A DNA stretch of 64,000 nucleotides from Choanephora cucurbitarum (GCA_025331435.1 JAIWNI010000064.1:99287-163286), one strand, 5' to 3'. Positions 11,364-23,636 are shown, counted from the first letter of the stretch. Notes: generated from the sequence alone by a model not told the origin. Made by a program: numbers and translations.

Positions 11364-12199
11364 TACAGCGTGAACCGAAATAAGCTGCGGATTTATAAAC
11401 TCCGCAATTTGAACACGTAACCCATTGTTGTTCTTTGTTCGTCTTCTCATCACCCTTTTCTTAATAAACATACTAAAAAGAGCACTTCGACAGTTATTCC
11501 CAGATCCAAAGAAGCTAGTAAATATCTTTGCGTATATGATTATGGTAGGTTAGACAGTACTTTTGTGTATCAAAGTAACATCGCTCAGATCGCTCAGATA
11601 TCTTAACCTTCCTGAATCAACCGTACGATTAGCTAATAGAAGACTTCAGCAAACAAAGAACAATCTTCTTAAAACTTCAAGTGGGAGGAAAAGGCTTCTT
11701 TCTTAAACTGATATGAACGCGATTAAGATAAGCGTTCGTCGTCGACCTACTCAATCAATTAGGGCTCAACATCGTCACTTTTTGAGTTCTGGCAAGAAGG
11801 TCTCTTTGTCCACTTTTCGAGTAGCCTTGGGTCGTATGAACTTCAATTCACATGTCGCAACAACGAAGCCAGCTCTGAAGCCCAGACATAAAGATTCACG
11901 TTTGGCTTGGGTTCTGTGATGGTATGGGGATGCTTTCACGTAAATGGTGTGGTACAACATAGAACAATGGATCAAAATGTATTTGTTCAATGTTTGGTTG
12001 ATTGTTACCTTCCCTGGATTGAAAAAGAGTCTGTTAAGGCCAGCATTGACTACATATTGCAGGAAGACAATGCTCCATGCCATGTAGAAGCATACATCAG
12101 GCGGTTCAAGATGAAGACAATGACGAACATCCTTCGTGGTGTAAGGTACTCATTAAGTTTAATTTTTAAAATCCGCAACTTATTTCCGTTCACACTGTA
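11364..12199 (+). mobile_element. Shrunken Tc1/mariner-type element with TIRs
   Basis: The left TIR starts TA-CAGCGTGAACCG at 11364 and the right TIR, read on the minus strand from 12199, starts TA-CAGTGTGAACGG. About 28 of the first 32 positions match, including the AAATAAG.TGCGGATTT core. TA target dinucleotides flank both ends. Inside the left TIR, tgcgga/tccgca form a small extra inverted repeat. At about 0.83 kb the element is shorter than a typical 1.3-kb Tc1 and carries only a broken transposase, so it is non-autonomous and old. Confidence 0.75.
11577..12120 (+). pseudogene. Degenerate Tc1-like transposase
   Basis: Pieces of a DDE transposase are visible in two frames. An HTH part (LNLPESTVRLANRRLQQT near 11605-11660, then SVRRRPTQSIRAQH near 11733) ends in a stop just after KDSRLAWVL (about 11919). 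It continues in the next frame as SVMVWGCFHVNGVVQH, then YILQEDNAPCH with the second catalytic Asp, and fades after about 12115. The C-terminal PDLNPIE-type block with the third acidic residue is absent. Frameshifts and stops make it a relic inside the TIR-bounded element. Confidence 0.7.
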
Positions 12200-12242
12200 T
12201 TAAAAAATTCATTCACTTTTTAAATTTATAAAACAATAGATC

Positions 12243-13640
12243 GCGTTTTGTTCGAAGACGGCAGAGGAAACCTCTACGACGAAAACAACGAGCAAGTGCA
12301 CGTCTTTGAGGATGAGTATCCACTTGAAGATGTTACCAACTTTGGCTAGTATCTGGACTCAAGACCACCTGAAGAGACCCACAAAAGCCAAACCCTCAAC
12401 TAGCACTGAACCAGCTGTGCCCGAAAGCGAAGGCAAAACCAACAGGTGTTTATAGGTTCTATAAGTCTGATGTTAAGAACCACTTCTTTTTTCTTCTCTC
12501 AGAAAAAAACATGGAGTACTGCATTCCTTTTTTTAGTCTTTTTTGGAGTGACCAGTCATCTCACAGGTGGTCAAGAAGTAAAAAAGGGAATAAGGAATAG
12601 TGCCGTACAACAAGCGATATCATTTGGCTTGATAATTTTCACCTCTTCAACTGCTTAGCTTGTGGCTGTATCGAAAGAAGGGTTTGTATAAACGCCTTGC
12701 CATCAATGAATCAAGCTTTAATCATCTGCTGGTCTGGCCTATGATGGAGTTGGCAGTTGATGAAATTGATGATGAAGAGCTGACTTTTGTTACAGCCGAG
12801 TATGTACTCAAGTCATCAGTTGAAGAGTACAAGACCGATGGTTGTATTCTGTTTGGTGGAGATGAGTTGTGCCTGTTGTAGACTTCAGGAAAGTTTATGC
12901 TTGAAGACAACAGCAAGTATGGCTATGACCATATCAAGTTGAATTTCGGTGCTTTGTGTCTCTTTAATGAAATATACAAGAAGTACTGTTGGGCCAGTGA
13001 AAATACTGCCCTGAAGCTTAGAATTCCTTTCGTGCACGCAAGAGATAACATCCTTTTTTTGGTTATTACTACATGTTATTGAGTGGATCACTCATTACCT
13101 GAAAGAAATACGTGTTCAACTTTCACTTAGGCAACATGCTTCATCTTTGGTCGTTGGAGCTTTGCTCAACTAAACTGTACTCGTCGAAGAAGGTGTATAA
13201 GTCTCTTGTACCAGAAAAGCTGAGCAGCACCAAAGACATCGTCACTTTGGGCAACTTTGTGTGGCTCTTGAAGGTAAGCAAAAAAAAAAAAATACTTGCA
13301 TTATATCAACAATTGCTGCTTGATTGAAAGCATTTTCTTTTGACTTCAGTTGCTTGCTAAAGTGCTGTTACTATTGTGTCGGTAGCGGATGACTAAATTT
13401 CTTCTTTAAACCATGTTTAGATTGAGGTCTAACACACTGTTGACATTATAAAGACAATGAAGCAAGAGCATGAGCAGCATGAGCTCGAAAACTTGCTTGC
13501 TCAAAATGATAGTCAACGAACAAGCCTCAGCAATCTTGTTGATTTTGATATTCAAAAACCAAGCAAGGGTGCCGGATATGGCATTTTGCTGCCAAAAGAA
13601 AAGAATGCAGACGAGATTGACCTGAAGCATACCGCCAAAT
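12243..13640 (+). pseudogene. Decayed gene of unknown function
   Basis: Several open pieces in shifting frames look coding, separated by stops: DRVLFEDGRGNLYDENNEQ (about 12240-12300), RLAINESSFNHLLVWPMMELAVD (about 12695-12770), FMLEDNSKYGYDHIKLNFGAL, ALKLRIPFVHARDN, a piece with YSSKKVYKSLVPEKL and a last piece, MKQEHEQHELENLLAQ (from 13457) to a stop at 13640. The order is consistent with one protein of about 400 residues running 5' to 3'. I recall similar sequences as a multicopy unknown family in Mucorales but cannot name a domain. It begins directly after the Tc1 element's right TIR, so its 5' part may have been cut by that insertion. Confidence 0.5.
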
Positions 13641-15933
13641 AAACATGTATAATATATATATTTTTTAAACTAAAATGATACAAACGTCTTCCATAATTTG
13701 CTAGTCTTCAAATGATAACACTACATCAATGTCAAAAAGTGATCTTGTTTACATATACACCCCTATCAATTCACATAACCACTGCACCTGAGAGGGTTTC
13801 CAGCTCCTTTTATTGGTTGTAGGACAATCCTAGCTTTAAATAAACGTATCAAATTATACCTGTAACATATAGCACTATTGTTGAGTGAAAAACAAAGTTC
13901 AAATGTACTGCTCATCTCTATTGAAATACAAGAAAAAAAAAAGAAAGTGGAATACGACAGCAAGTTTCATTACCTGATAGGGACGAAAGCACAAAGCGCC
14001 GTACTTTTAGGTGCTCCAGAATCTATGGTTGTGAAAAGCCTTACTATTATCTTATTCACTTTGCGCTTTAACAGAGTAATCAGAAGAATAACAAAGAATG
14101 AAAAGCTTACTTTTTTATATCAATATGGTCTTGAGCAAAATCTAAAAAAACGATATTCTTTTGGTGTAAAGGTTTAAAATATAAGAAAGAGACATACAAC
14201 AAGGCTGTCTATACCAAGCTTGTTATTCAAAGATAATCTGCATGAGCACAGTGAGGCATGTCTTTTGCTTTTTTTTTTTTTTAAGGAACAACGTACTAAG
14301 CAAATCTATGACTGTATTACAATGAGCACAAACATATGCTCCACAACAGTTACGACGAGTTGTTGCATCACTTTGCTTTTTTGTACACACTTTACAGTTC
14401 TTTTTTTTTTAAAGCGTTTGAGCAGTAGCCATTGTAGCTCAGAGAGTTTACAGATAGAATTGATTGTTTTAAGTAAGCATTAGGATTGGACTGGACTAGA
14501 CTGGACTGACTACTTCTACTTGTGATTTTCTTTAGCGGATGTGTTAGCTTAAAGAACATCAGGTTTCTCAAGTGGTTGCTTTTTTTTCTTTCAAGAATTA
14601 AAGTGCCTCTTAACTCAAAAATACCATGGTTTTTTTTTTTTCAGAAAGCTTCATAGACAAAAAATTATTTCTAGTATTCTTTATTGTGTGTTTTATCAGA
14701 AAACTCGACTCAGTCAAACCGACTTTGTAATAGAATTATTTTCTGTTCATGTGCGCATGCTAGGTTACCCACCTGTTGTATGAATCTTGACCTACATAAG
14801 CGAATCTATTCTGTACTCTATTTATTACTGTCTTCCATCTCATACTATCAGTCGCTAGAAGGATGAAGGAAATTAGTAGAATCGAAAAGTGAGCATTTGT
14901 AAAAAAAAAATCAGCAAATAACAGTATGTACGCTTGACATATAAGCTAACGATACTGTTTTTTTTTGCATCATGTTAAAAAAAGTGTGGCAATACCAGCT
15001 TTTGATGATAGCTGAGCGAACGCAACAGTGCCTTTTTTTAAAAAAAAAAAAAAGACTACCACCGCAGAACGAAACACGTTTGTCAGAGCAAAAAATAGCT
15101 CTCAAGCCTATCAAAAGCTGTTTGGACGGGATGTGAGTTGCCTTTCCAAGTCCTTCAGCAACAGAGGGCCCTTTTTCGCCTTTATGTATTTAGTCAGTAT
15201 AGTCCAACTCGCAACGATGTCAAAGAAGAAAAGAAGATAGCTTACGCGTGCACAAGCCGCATAGCACAAGTTATTTTAACTCATAGACCAACATCGTCAC
15301 TTAGAGACTCCGAATTGAATTGCCATTGGCTGTGTCTGGGATTCATTTTCAGAAATTATGCGCAAATAATTTTTCCGTTTGGTGTATGATTGACGTGTAG
15401 TCCAGTCGTTTCTTATGCACTGTCGCGAGTCTACTTTGGTTACATGTCGGAATGGCAAACTTCTACCTCTTTACCGCACTGAACAACCGCAGTTTATAGC
15501 GAATTCTGAATAGTATGAATAGACAACATACTTTTGTCAATAAAACATGATCTTTATCTTTGTGGAAAAACACAAGTCTTAGTTCTAGTTAAATATTGCC
15601 ATTGAACTTCCTCTATTACATCTTCCTGCTAATCAGAAGGCTTCCTAATCAACAACCGACTTCATACTTATTTTAGCACAAACACGTCTAATACTCTAGC
15701 ACTTCATGCTTTAAGCCAGTGTGTAAGAATGCCTGCAACATTTATCTATGGCAGAGGCAGTTTCTCATTTCTAGTGTGAAGTTTATTTTCTTTGAAAAAG
15801 GATATAATTAAGCTGTTATAACAAAGAGAAATAGGGTTGTTTTCTTTTTAGTATAAATTAGAGTAGGTATGTTGTAAAATATTAGGTGATGTTGCTGGTA
15901 TAATGATAAAACGTAAATGCAGGGCTATGTCTT
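13641..15933. other. 2.3 kb without a recognised gene
   Basis: Only low-complexity short frames. Long T runs (14268-14282, 14401-14410) and A runs (15041-15053), a short direct repeat of ggactggacta-type words near 14488-14512 and the 26-bp repeat at 15358-15383 suggest decayed transposon DNA. No tRNA-like cloverleaf was noticed. Confidence 0.5.
15358..15383 (+). repeat. 26-bp repeat shared with the Helitron 2 flank
   Basis: A perfect 26-base match, beginning atgcgcaaataattttt and ending ccgtttggt, to positions 54404-54429 in the same orientation; similarity continues weakly for about 10 more bases (gtatgattg versus atagtttg). Its second copy lies just after the GC-rich tail of Helitron 2, so this may be the terminus of a transposon family, here left as a solitary end. 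Confidence 0.6.
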
Positions 15934-17491
15934 TTAGACAGTGACCTTATTTCTGGATGAAAAGACAGACCAAATCCGCCATGTGCTTCTTCTTTTGTTT
16001 GCCTTTTCCTCTAATATCCTTTTGTTTTCCTGTTCAATTGCTTCCAATTCAGCTAAACGTTGGAGTGCAGGTTCATAGTTTTCATTGGCAGCCATCTTGT
16101 AATACTCTGCAGCCAAACCCAAATTATGCTCCCAGCCATCTGCTTTGAAAAACCTAGTGACAAAACCGATGAGAACACGCTCCTTTTTTTTGAATCATGA
16201 CTTACATCTCTCCCAACATATACCGAGCATAATTCTGTGGCGCATCTTGTTGGGTTGCTGCCTTTTGATAATACTCAAACGATCGAAGCAAGTCTCTTGG
16301 AACACCCAATCCTTGCCAATACATATCACCCAAACATGTCTGACAATAACCTAACCCTGATGGCCAAATATCATCTCCAATCATACACCAATACCTTGCT
16401 TGCTCATAATCCTTCTTGATTCCTTCCACCTTACCCTCGAAATACAATCGAGACAATGTCTCAACAGCCAATGGAAACCCTTGTTCTGCTGATTGTGTCA
16501 GCCAAAAGACAGCCTGTCGTATGTCTTGTTTGATTTCAGCAGGAGGATTGAGTAGCACATCGCCTACGATGAACTGACAGAATTGTTCTCCTATCGACCC
16601 AGCCACACGACGTGCATACCTATATGCCTTTTCAATGTCGCGTGAGACAGTAGCACTCCCTTCATAATAGACACGAGCCAGATCCGTCAATGCGCGTGCA
16701 TCAGATGAAGTGGTGCGATTCTGTTGCTTCTCTACGACGGATTCATAGATAGCCAAACTCTTTTCCATGTCATATTCTTTAGGGTACTTGAAGGGGTCGC
16801 TCAAGATCTTTGCTAGTTCCACACCTGCCCCTTCATGGCTATTTTCAGACGCTTTGGTGAGATAGTCAATGCCACGACTGACATCTCGGTCAACGCCTGT
16901 GCCATCTATAAACAAAACGCCTACAAGATAGGACAGGTTCTTCAGTAGCTTTTGTTCTCGCTTGGTTGTATCCTGTGACTGCTCTATGGATTGAACTCGA
17001 TGCAACATACGGTCGATGAGATGGGTGTTTCCCATTTGATGTTGTTCGGCCAGTTGAATGATTTCGGAGACACAGGGGCCCAAAGCCTTTGAGAGGCGTC
17101 GATCAAAGACACTTCTTGCCCATAATGTTGCTTCCTTGATATCTCTCTGAATGATTCCGGTTCTTTGGTGATCATTATCTAACAATGTGCTTATTTTTAT
17201 CTTTGCTTCGATATCGCCCTTAAAAAGAGGTCAGTTTTTGTTTTCTTGAGAACAAGACATGTATACCTTAGCTGCTTGAATACGTAGGAATCGAAGTGCT
17301 TGTTTAGCTAGATCAAGCTCTTGTTGACTGCTTTCTGAAGAAGTACGGTTTACTAGTTCGACAGCTTACAAAGTAATTCAAATGAGTCTATTTTAACTAA
17401 AGAAATGTCATATTTGGAAATTACCAGTTAACAGATAAAGTTCATTGGGTATCTTGGAAAACAATTCTTTTATCGCTTGATCTTTTTCCAT
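15934..17491 (-). CDS. Sel1-like repeat protein
   Basis: Four exons (17425-17491, 17267-17364, 16206-17218 and 15934-16153) close in phase to 465 residues. The central and C-terminal parts consist of Sel1-like (TPR-related) repeats: LVGVLFIDGTGVDRDVSRGIDYLTKA, DLARVYYEGS..SRDIEKAYRYAR, LSRLYFEGKVEGIKKDYEQARYW, CLGDMYWQGLGVPRDLLRSFEYYQKA and LGLAAEYYKMAA. Such solenoids are protein-interaction scaffolds, e.g. in ER quality control (Hrd3/Sel1) or chitin synthase activation (Skt5/Chs4). No signal peptide, transmembrane segment or prenylation CaaX motif is seen, so neither assignment is supported. The C-terminus is a basic coiled coil ending NKVTV. Specific role unknown. Confidence 0.8.
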
Positions 17492-18433
17492 TTTAATTAA
17501 TAAGAGAGAAAAGAAAAAAAATAAAAGAGAAAAGGGGGAGGCAAGGGGATGTTGAAAAAAAAAAAGGAGTAAAAAAAAAAAAGAAATGACGAAAATAGAA
17601 AGTATACATTATTTCTTGTTGCACAGCAGATAAACAAGAGTAACCCATTAGAGAGTTTGGCAATCATTGAGCCTTGTAACTTACTTGCTATGTTCTTGGG
17701 GCTTATTCTAATGTGCATAGTCTTCACTACACTAGATTAGGGTTAGATGCAATTCACTACCAATGGATTTCCAGAGTCTGTACCAAAACTTGGTGTCTTT
17801 TCATCTCAGCATGCTTTTCTAAATTAGGATTTTAGTCATACACCTTCTAGATGAGCTATTTACGCACAACAATTATATGCTTGCATTTGAAAGACATACT
17901 GTATGAATGATCTTTTATGCACTGACTTATCCTGTTGCTTTGACTTTACGGATGGTCAATGGCCCTCTACTAATGTGTGCTCTTTTTCATTCTTTGTTAT
18001 AAGAAACAATAAGCTATACAACATTGACATGATTTAGAGTGTGTTTTAAAGACTTTGTTTACTATGAAATGAGTTTTTTTTTTGTTTTACTAATTTTTTT
18101 TTCTCTGTTTTTTCTTATTTTAAGGGAAGGGGGAGGGGGGAATTCTTTCTTTTTTTTGTATATGAAGGGAAAGGTATGGAATAGTGTAGTATACAGATTA
18201 TATGTAGTTTGTTTTTTTCTGGCTTTTTTTTTTTTGTCTATATTTCCATAAGAAAAAAAAAAAGAGGAAGTTATGTACAGGCTGTAAATATATATATATA
18301 TGTGTGTATATGTGTGTGTGTGTATATATAAATTATGTTTAGAAAATTAGTAAAATATAAAAGTTGGGATGTCTGCTCTCCTAATGCATTTTTCAATTAA
18401 AAAAAAGAGAGAGAGAGGAGGGTAATATCTGTC
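17492..18433. other. Intergenic with microsatellite
   Basis: Upstream region of the Sel1 gene and 3' flank of the poly(A) polymerase gene. It contains purine runs (17505-17590), a G-rich tract at 18125-18140 and a TA/TG microsatellite at 18287-18331. No gene is supported. Confidence 0.55.
18287..18331. repeat. TA/TG dinucleotide microsatellite
   Basis: An alternating (TA)n-(TG)n-(TA)n stretch of about 45 bp in the 3' flank of the poly(A) polymerase gene. Confidence 0.8.
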
Positions 18434-20458
18434 TTAATGATCTATATATTGGTGGTGATTATGGTTTGGCTGTTGTGGTTGAAATTGATGGGCCGGTATC
18501 CTTAATGGCGAATGTATTTTGGTAGGTGAATATTTATGCTGTAGTCGTTTCAACTGACGGGATTCTCCACCTAGACTATCTGGTAACATAGACCTAAGAG
18601 AGCATGAATAACCCTTGAACTATCAAGACAGTTGCTCTCACTTACCCTTTGATATTCTTCATAGTGACCGACATCACCTTTTGATCGTATTTATCCCACA
18701 TACGTGCAGATTTAAGAAACTCTGTTGTGGGCCATACTAAATTGAGCTTTCTGGGACCAGGCGATTCATCACTGATGGGTCTTACTTTAAGTCCAATATA
18801 GAAAGTGGTGGTATAGACTGGCCGAAGGATTTCCTTTTGTTTGGCAGACAAGAAACGCATGGATGCAATATGCTGGCGTTCATCTCCTGCCCCATCCACC
18901 CTAAAGGTTCTCTCGGGATTATGAAAGTCACCATGGGCTACATCCCAACACTCTTGTCCTGGAAAGCAGTAATGGATTTTATCGATACCTTTGAAATAAG
19001 GATGGGCAATCTGAAGCAATTCAACCAATTCCAACTTGGATACCAACTGTCTCACCTTAGACTCCACCAACCCTGACCATTGAAGTTGTGCCTGTGCAGA
19101 GTATGAACTGGCAATGATCTGTAGATAGTGATTATAGATCTCAAAGAAATCAGTGTCCTGAAACAGATCTTCCCATTTCCCAGTGCCCATCAGGATCCTA
19201 TCTGCAATCTCACTTGATCGACGAAATTCATTCAGCATGATATCGCGTGTAGAGTCAGTGACATTATGGGTCGCACACATGGATGGATAGGCAGGTGTGA
19301 TGATAGGCATACGATGGCTCTTGTCAGCAGGATACTGTTCAGGATCCCATTGTCGGACAGCCAGAGGACCGTCTTCTTTGGGCTTGAGGATGACTGGACG
19401 AGGCCAACCCCATTGGTACATGATCAAGAAGAAACGAGAGACAATAGAAGCAGCACAGGCATTCGGGTGCATCTGACACACTCTGGCCACCAACATGGCC
19501 CATGCCACACCACCCAAAAATCCCATGATGTTGGAATAGATGGCTCTCTTTTTGGCCCATAACTTGATGGTTCTTAGTGCAAGTCGAAATACAGGTACAT
19601 TAGGCACTAAACGTAATATCTCGTCAGTCACTCGAGAGCCATTTAGACTACGTATGCATCGTTCATCAAGGCCCACTAGGATGTTGTTGTCGGATAAATC
19701 AAGGTCGTCAGGTATGGTTGACATAAACAGCCTAGCACACACAAAATCAATCTAATTCACCCACTCAACTTATTAACCTTCCCCTCCTTTTTCTTCTTAT
19801 TGATAAACACTACTTACAGGTATGCCTGAGAAATGCATTTTAATCACAGGTACATAAGCATCAACTACCGCCTACAAGAACTGTTAGAATACCCTCCTCC
19901 TATCTGTATAACTTTTTTCTAACTTACAGTAAGTTCAGTCACTTCTGGTCTTTCATTCAACATGTTGTACATGATAGTAAAAAAGTGTTCTCTTTCAACA
20001 TGCTTAGGAAATACACATAATGTATCAATATCAGCACCTAACAAAATAAAAAAATTAAGCTTACTTGTTTGTTCACTTGTGATCCATCTCTTTACCTGCA
20101 TTATACACGCCTAGACGATAACTGCCATAGACAAGTATTTTACCACCTGCATTTTTGGCGTCTGTTTCAGAAAGTCCCTTTAACTTTCCAACGCGATAGA
20201 CAAACTCTTTCACCAACTCATTCAGTTTATCCAATACAATCGTTCTATCATTTCAAATCATCAAAATCTCCCTCTCTTTGTTACCCTTCTATTGACTTGC
20301 CTGTTATTTGCTTCTTTTTCACTTTCAAAAAGACCATAATTATGCAATGTCTTGACGAGATCTTCAGTCAATTTCAATTCGTAATCTGTAGGGTAATCTT
20401 CGTTACTGGGAAGAGTGATGCCCCACTGCTTCTGTTGTTTGCTATGTGATGTAGTCAT
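18434..20458 (-). CDS. PAP1: Poly(A) polymerase
   Basis: Nuclear template-independent polymerase that adds poly(A) tails after cleavage of pre-mRNA (CPF/CPSF complex). Six exons (20301-20458, 20096-20244, 19928-20037, 19818-19871, 18646-19751 and 18434-18593) join in phase to 578 residues. The nucleotidyltransferase core shows GSYRLGVYNAGADID with catalytic D105 and D107, and the third Asp in IDFVCAR (D159); the central domain has IPDDLDLSDNN, SLNGSRVTDEILRLVPN, RTIKLWAKKRAIYSN and GGVAWAMLVARVCQ. The RNA-binding C-terminal domain follows (SMRFLSAKQKE, FYIGLKVRP) and ends in a His/Gln-rich tail; it lacks the long Ser/Thr/NLS-rich extension of animal enzymes. Intron 1 (20245-20300) has a GC donor (CAG|GCAAGT) rather than GT; phase and sequence support it. 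Confidence 0.92.
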
Positions 20459-22176
20459 GGTTTATGATAGAGAAAATCAACAGAAACAGAAGTTTTTATA
20501 CGAAAGAAAGAAAAAGAAAGAAAAAAAAAATTATGAACAGTAAGAAAAATTAATTAAAGTTCACTCAAAAGATTTGTCCAATAAAAAAAAAATCTGGTTT
20601 CCATGACTACAGATGATCCTTTTCTGTAACGCATTAAGCATGGTTATTATCTTAGATGCCTATAAAAAAAAGGGAAAGGGAGATAGCTGTTAATGAAGCA
20701 CCTTTAGTTTTCTTTTTTAGAAAAATGCTTAAAGAAAATTCCTTTTTTTTTTATTGACAAGAAGGATTTCACTGTGAAATACACTAAAGTGGTTTTCAAG
20801 TGATGCGATTTCCTTTTTAAGGAGTCTCTTTTTTTTTAACAGAGGATGATGAAATAATGAAGTTTAAAGTTGGGTCAAATGGAAAAGCTCCTTATTGTTG
20901 AGATGATTGCAGGGATTGATTCAAATCAGTTTAGCCCTGAGAGGTAGGAGGATGAAGCTCATTTCTATGCAGGTAGTTTTTTTATGTTGACCTAGAGAAC
21001 ATACCATCACTCAAAGATGATCTTTTTTTCTCTTAAATGACCAGTTGATTGAATAGCTGGTTATTTGGATTCTATATAAATAGAGATTGTACAAAGTACT
21101 TTATGCATGCAAATTTTTTTGACTGCAGAATAATCCATACCTAGCATAGACTATTCCAACTCCCTTTTTTCTTTCTGTGTACAAAAGGGCTGTAAATAGC
21201 CATTCCATGAAATTGGGACAATCTCCTGCAAAATGTCATTTGTGGTAAGTCTTATGGTTTATTGTACTTCACTTGATATGTCTATAAAAAGAGACCCTAT
21301 TGTTCAAAGTTTCCCCCCCCCCTATTAAGAGACTTCACTACTAATGACTGTTCGTCAAGCTGAGTCTATACCATGTTACTTTTCTCCTTTAGAGGAAACA
21401 AAAGATCGTCAATGAAGCTCTCTCTCAAATATGACTGAATCTAGTAGAGTAGATGTTTTCAATAGTTGCTATATTTAGACAATAGTCAATTCGCTGCAGA
21501 CAGTGACATTGTTTAATTTAACATGACGAATATACTGTTATGTAACAGAAGAGATTCAGTACCATGATTGTCAAATAGATTAGACTACCCTTTTAGACTC
21601 AAAAGGTCAATGACGAATGCAATTTTTAGTCATCCATGACTACACCTAATCTTGTCTTATGACTAACAAATGATAAAGAAGCAAATCTTTTCTGATGACA
21701 ATGAATCTCGGGCTTAATATGTTGTCATCTACCTCTAGTCCAGACAATGACCCTCTTCTCTCATTCTCTAGCTACATTCGACAATAAAGCCAGACTGAAA
21801 GCTATTTCATGCCATTGGATTACACCAGCCAAAACTCCTCTTAAATTCAGTGATAACAACAATTTGGTGTTTTACATCAAATAACATCGCCGATAATACT
21901 ACTAATGAACAAAATGGAGAATTTTCATCCCTCCAAGAAAATTAAAATACCCGTTGTCTTGTCAAATAGTAACAAGCGAATTAAATGAACGATTTAGTAT
22001 CACTTCTATAGTCAAACTGACAACATTCATTGGAAGTGAGGCAGTATTGTGGCTTGTTGATAAAAGAACTTTTCTTATCGAGTCTGACCTTATCTCAGTC
22101 TACCAATGATTTCCTAATAAAGTAGATAAAAAAAAAGGTACCGATTTCCCTTTTTTTTTCCCGTCTTGTTATCATT
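20459..22176. other. 1.7 kb divergent intergenic region
   Basis: Lies between the divergently transcribed poly(A) polymerase and trehalose-phosphatase genes. AT-rich, with many poly-T tracts and a run of nine C at about 21313-21321. No coding exon, repeat or RNA gene was recognised; it presumably holds both promoters. Confidence 0.6.
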
Positions 22177-23636
22177 ATGTCACCTACACTGCTTACCATC
22201 TCTACTGAATCTAACTCTACCAAACAGCTCATGTGGTGTTATGACAACGATGTCAAAGTGTTGAATGTTGTCTTGTTAGCCTATCAGCATATGTTACAGA
22301 AATACCCTGCTTACAAGACAGAACTGGTGTTATTAAAGCAACCAGAGGCTTTGTTGCCAGATACAGTCCATGTAGTCGATCATTTTCCTGAAGAAGGAAA
22401 GCCTTGTGTCAAAATAATGTTAAAGACATCCGTGGATACATATGATACAATGACGCCAACCTTGGTTTCCATTGTTTCTAAGCCAAATCACATCCAAACC
22501 AATCTATCGGATTACATTACCATGGCAACCCATTTAAAGAATGCACTCGTAAGTGTAGAAAGGGGGGGGGGGAGAGAAGAAATTAGAACATTTGTTTCTT
22601 TTTATTGGTTTATACCGAAACTTTACGTTTCTCCTGTCTCTCTTTTTTTCCATAAATGTAACTCATTTCTCTCTTTTTTTTTTTTTCTTTTTTTATTTTT
22701 TGTTATCTTCTCTAATGACTATTCAGTATACACAACCACTTAACAAAGCAGCCCTTTTTACTACATACAAAACAACCCATCAACGTCTTTTCTTGTTTGA
22801 CTATGATGTAAGTTTTTTTTTAAAAGAGTCACTTATGTTTGTCTTGACCATAATCCATAGGGTACATTAACACCCATTGTAAGCAACCCAGCTGATGCAC
22901 AGCCTACACCCATTCTACTCCATCACCTTCATGAGCTCTGTCAAGACCCTTTCAATACAGTCTGGGTCATTTCTGGTAGAGACCAAGAATTTCTGGATAC
23001 TTACCTAGGAAAAATTCCTCGTCTTCATTTAAGTGCAGAACATGGCTCCTTTATGAAGAAGGCAGGTAGCCTTGACTGGATCGATATGTTGAAGGACGCA
23101 GATATGTCTTGGAAAAGTGTGGCCATCAGCATATTCGAGACATACACGCAACAGAATCCAGGCACAGTGATCGAACAAAAGAAATCCTCTATTACCTGGC
23201 ATTATCGAAATGCAAAGAATACACAGGAAGCGTAAAGTATGAAAAAAAAAAACAACAACAATGGATTTCGTATGATGGTAACCCTCTATCTATTAGTACG
23301 CTTCAGTCTCAACTGTGTCATCAAGAACTCGTCAAGATTCCCGGTGTAGATATCTTGGTGGGCAAAATGAATCTTGAGGTGAGATCCTTGCTGGTCAATA
23401 AGGGAGAGGTAGTCAAGCGTATCAAGCAGAAGCATGCATCTGACTTTGTTATGTGTGCTGGTGATGATCAGACAGATGAAGATATGTTTCGTGTTCTTAA
23501 AGATGATTCAGCAGCCTTCTGTGTATCTGTTGGACCTATCTCAAAGACAACATTGGCAAGGCACAGTGTTGAGCAAAGTGAGGATATTGTGGATATTCTT
23601 GGTCAATTGGTCAAGACCAACAACAGTACTTTATAA
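22177..23636 (+). CDS. Stand-alone trehalose-6-phosphate phosphatase
   Basis: Dephosphorylates trehalose-6-phosphate to trehalose, a stress protectant and spore reserve. Four exons (22177-22548, 22727-22807, 22861-23231 and 23297-23636) give 387 residues. The HAD-type phosphatase domain begins with the nucleophile motif DYDGTLTP (D149/D151, split by an intron after D151), then VISGRDQEFLD, LSAEHGSFMK, SSITWHYRNA, VLVGK-like DILVGKMNLEVR, KGEVVKRI and the Mg-binding GDDQTDEDMF (D331, D332, D335). In most fungi (Tps2) this domain is fused behind a GT20 synthase-like domain of about 500 residues; here only about 148 residues precede it, without recognisable GT20 motifs. The first intron is long for this locus (178 nt) and contains G and T runs. 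No N-terminal GT20 exons were seen upstream. Confidence 0.85.

Noticed and set aside
13878..14177. 99-codon plus-strand frame in the gene-poor region
   Set aside because: No ATG context or motif, starts at a non-ATG codon and is rich in Lys from A runs.
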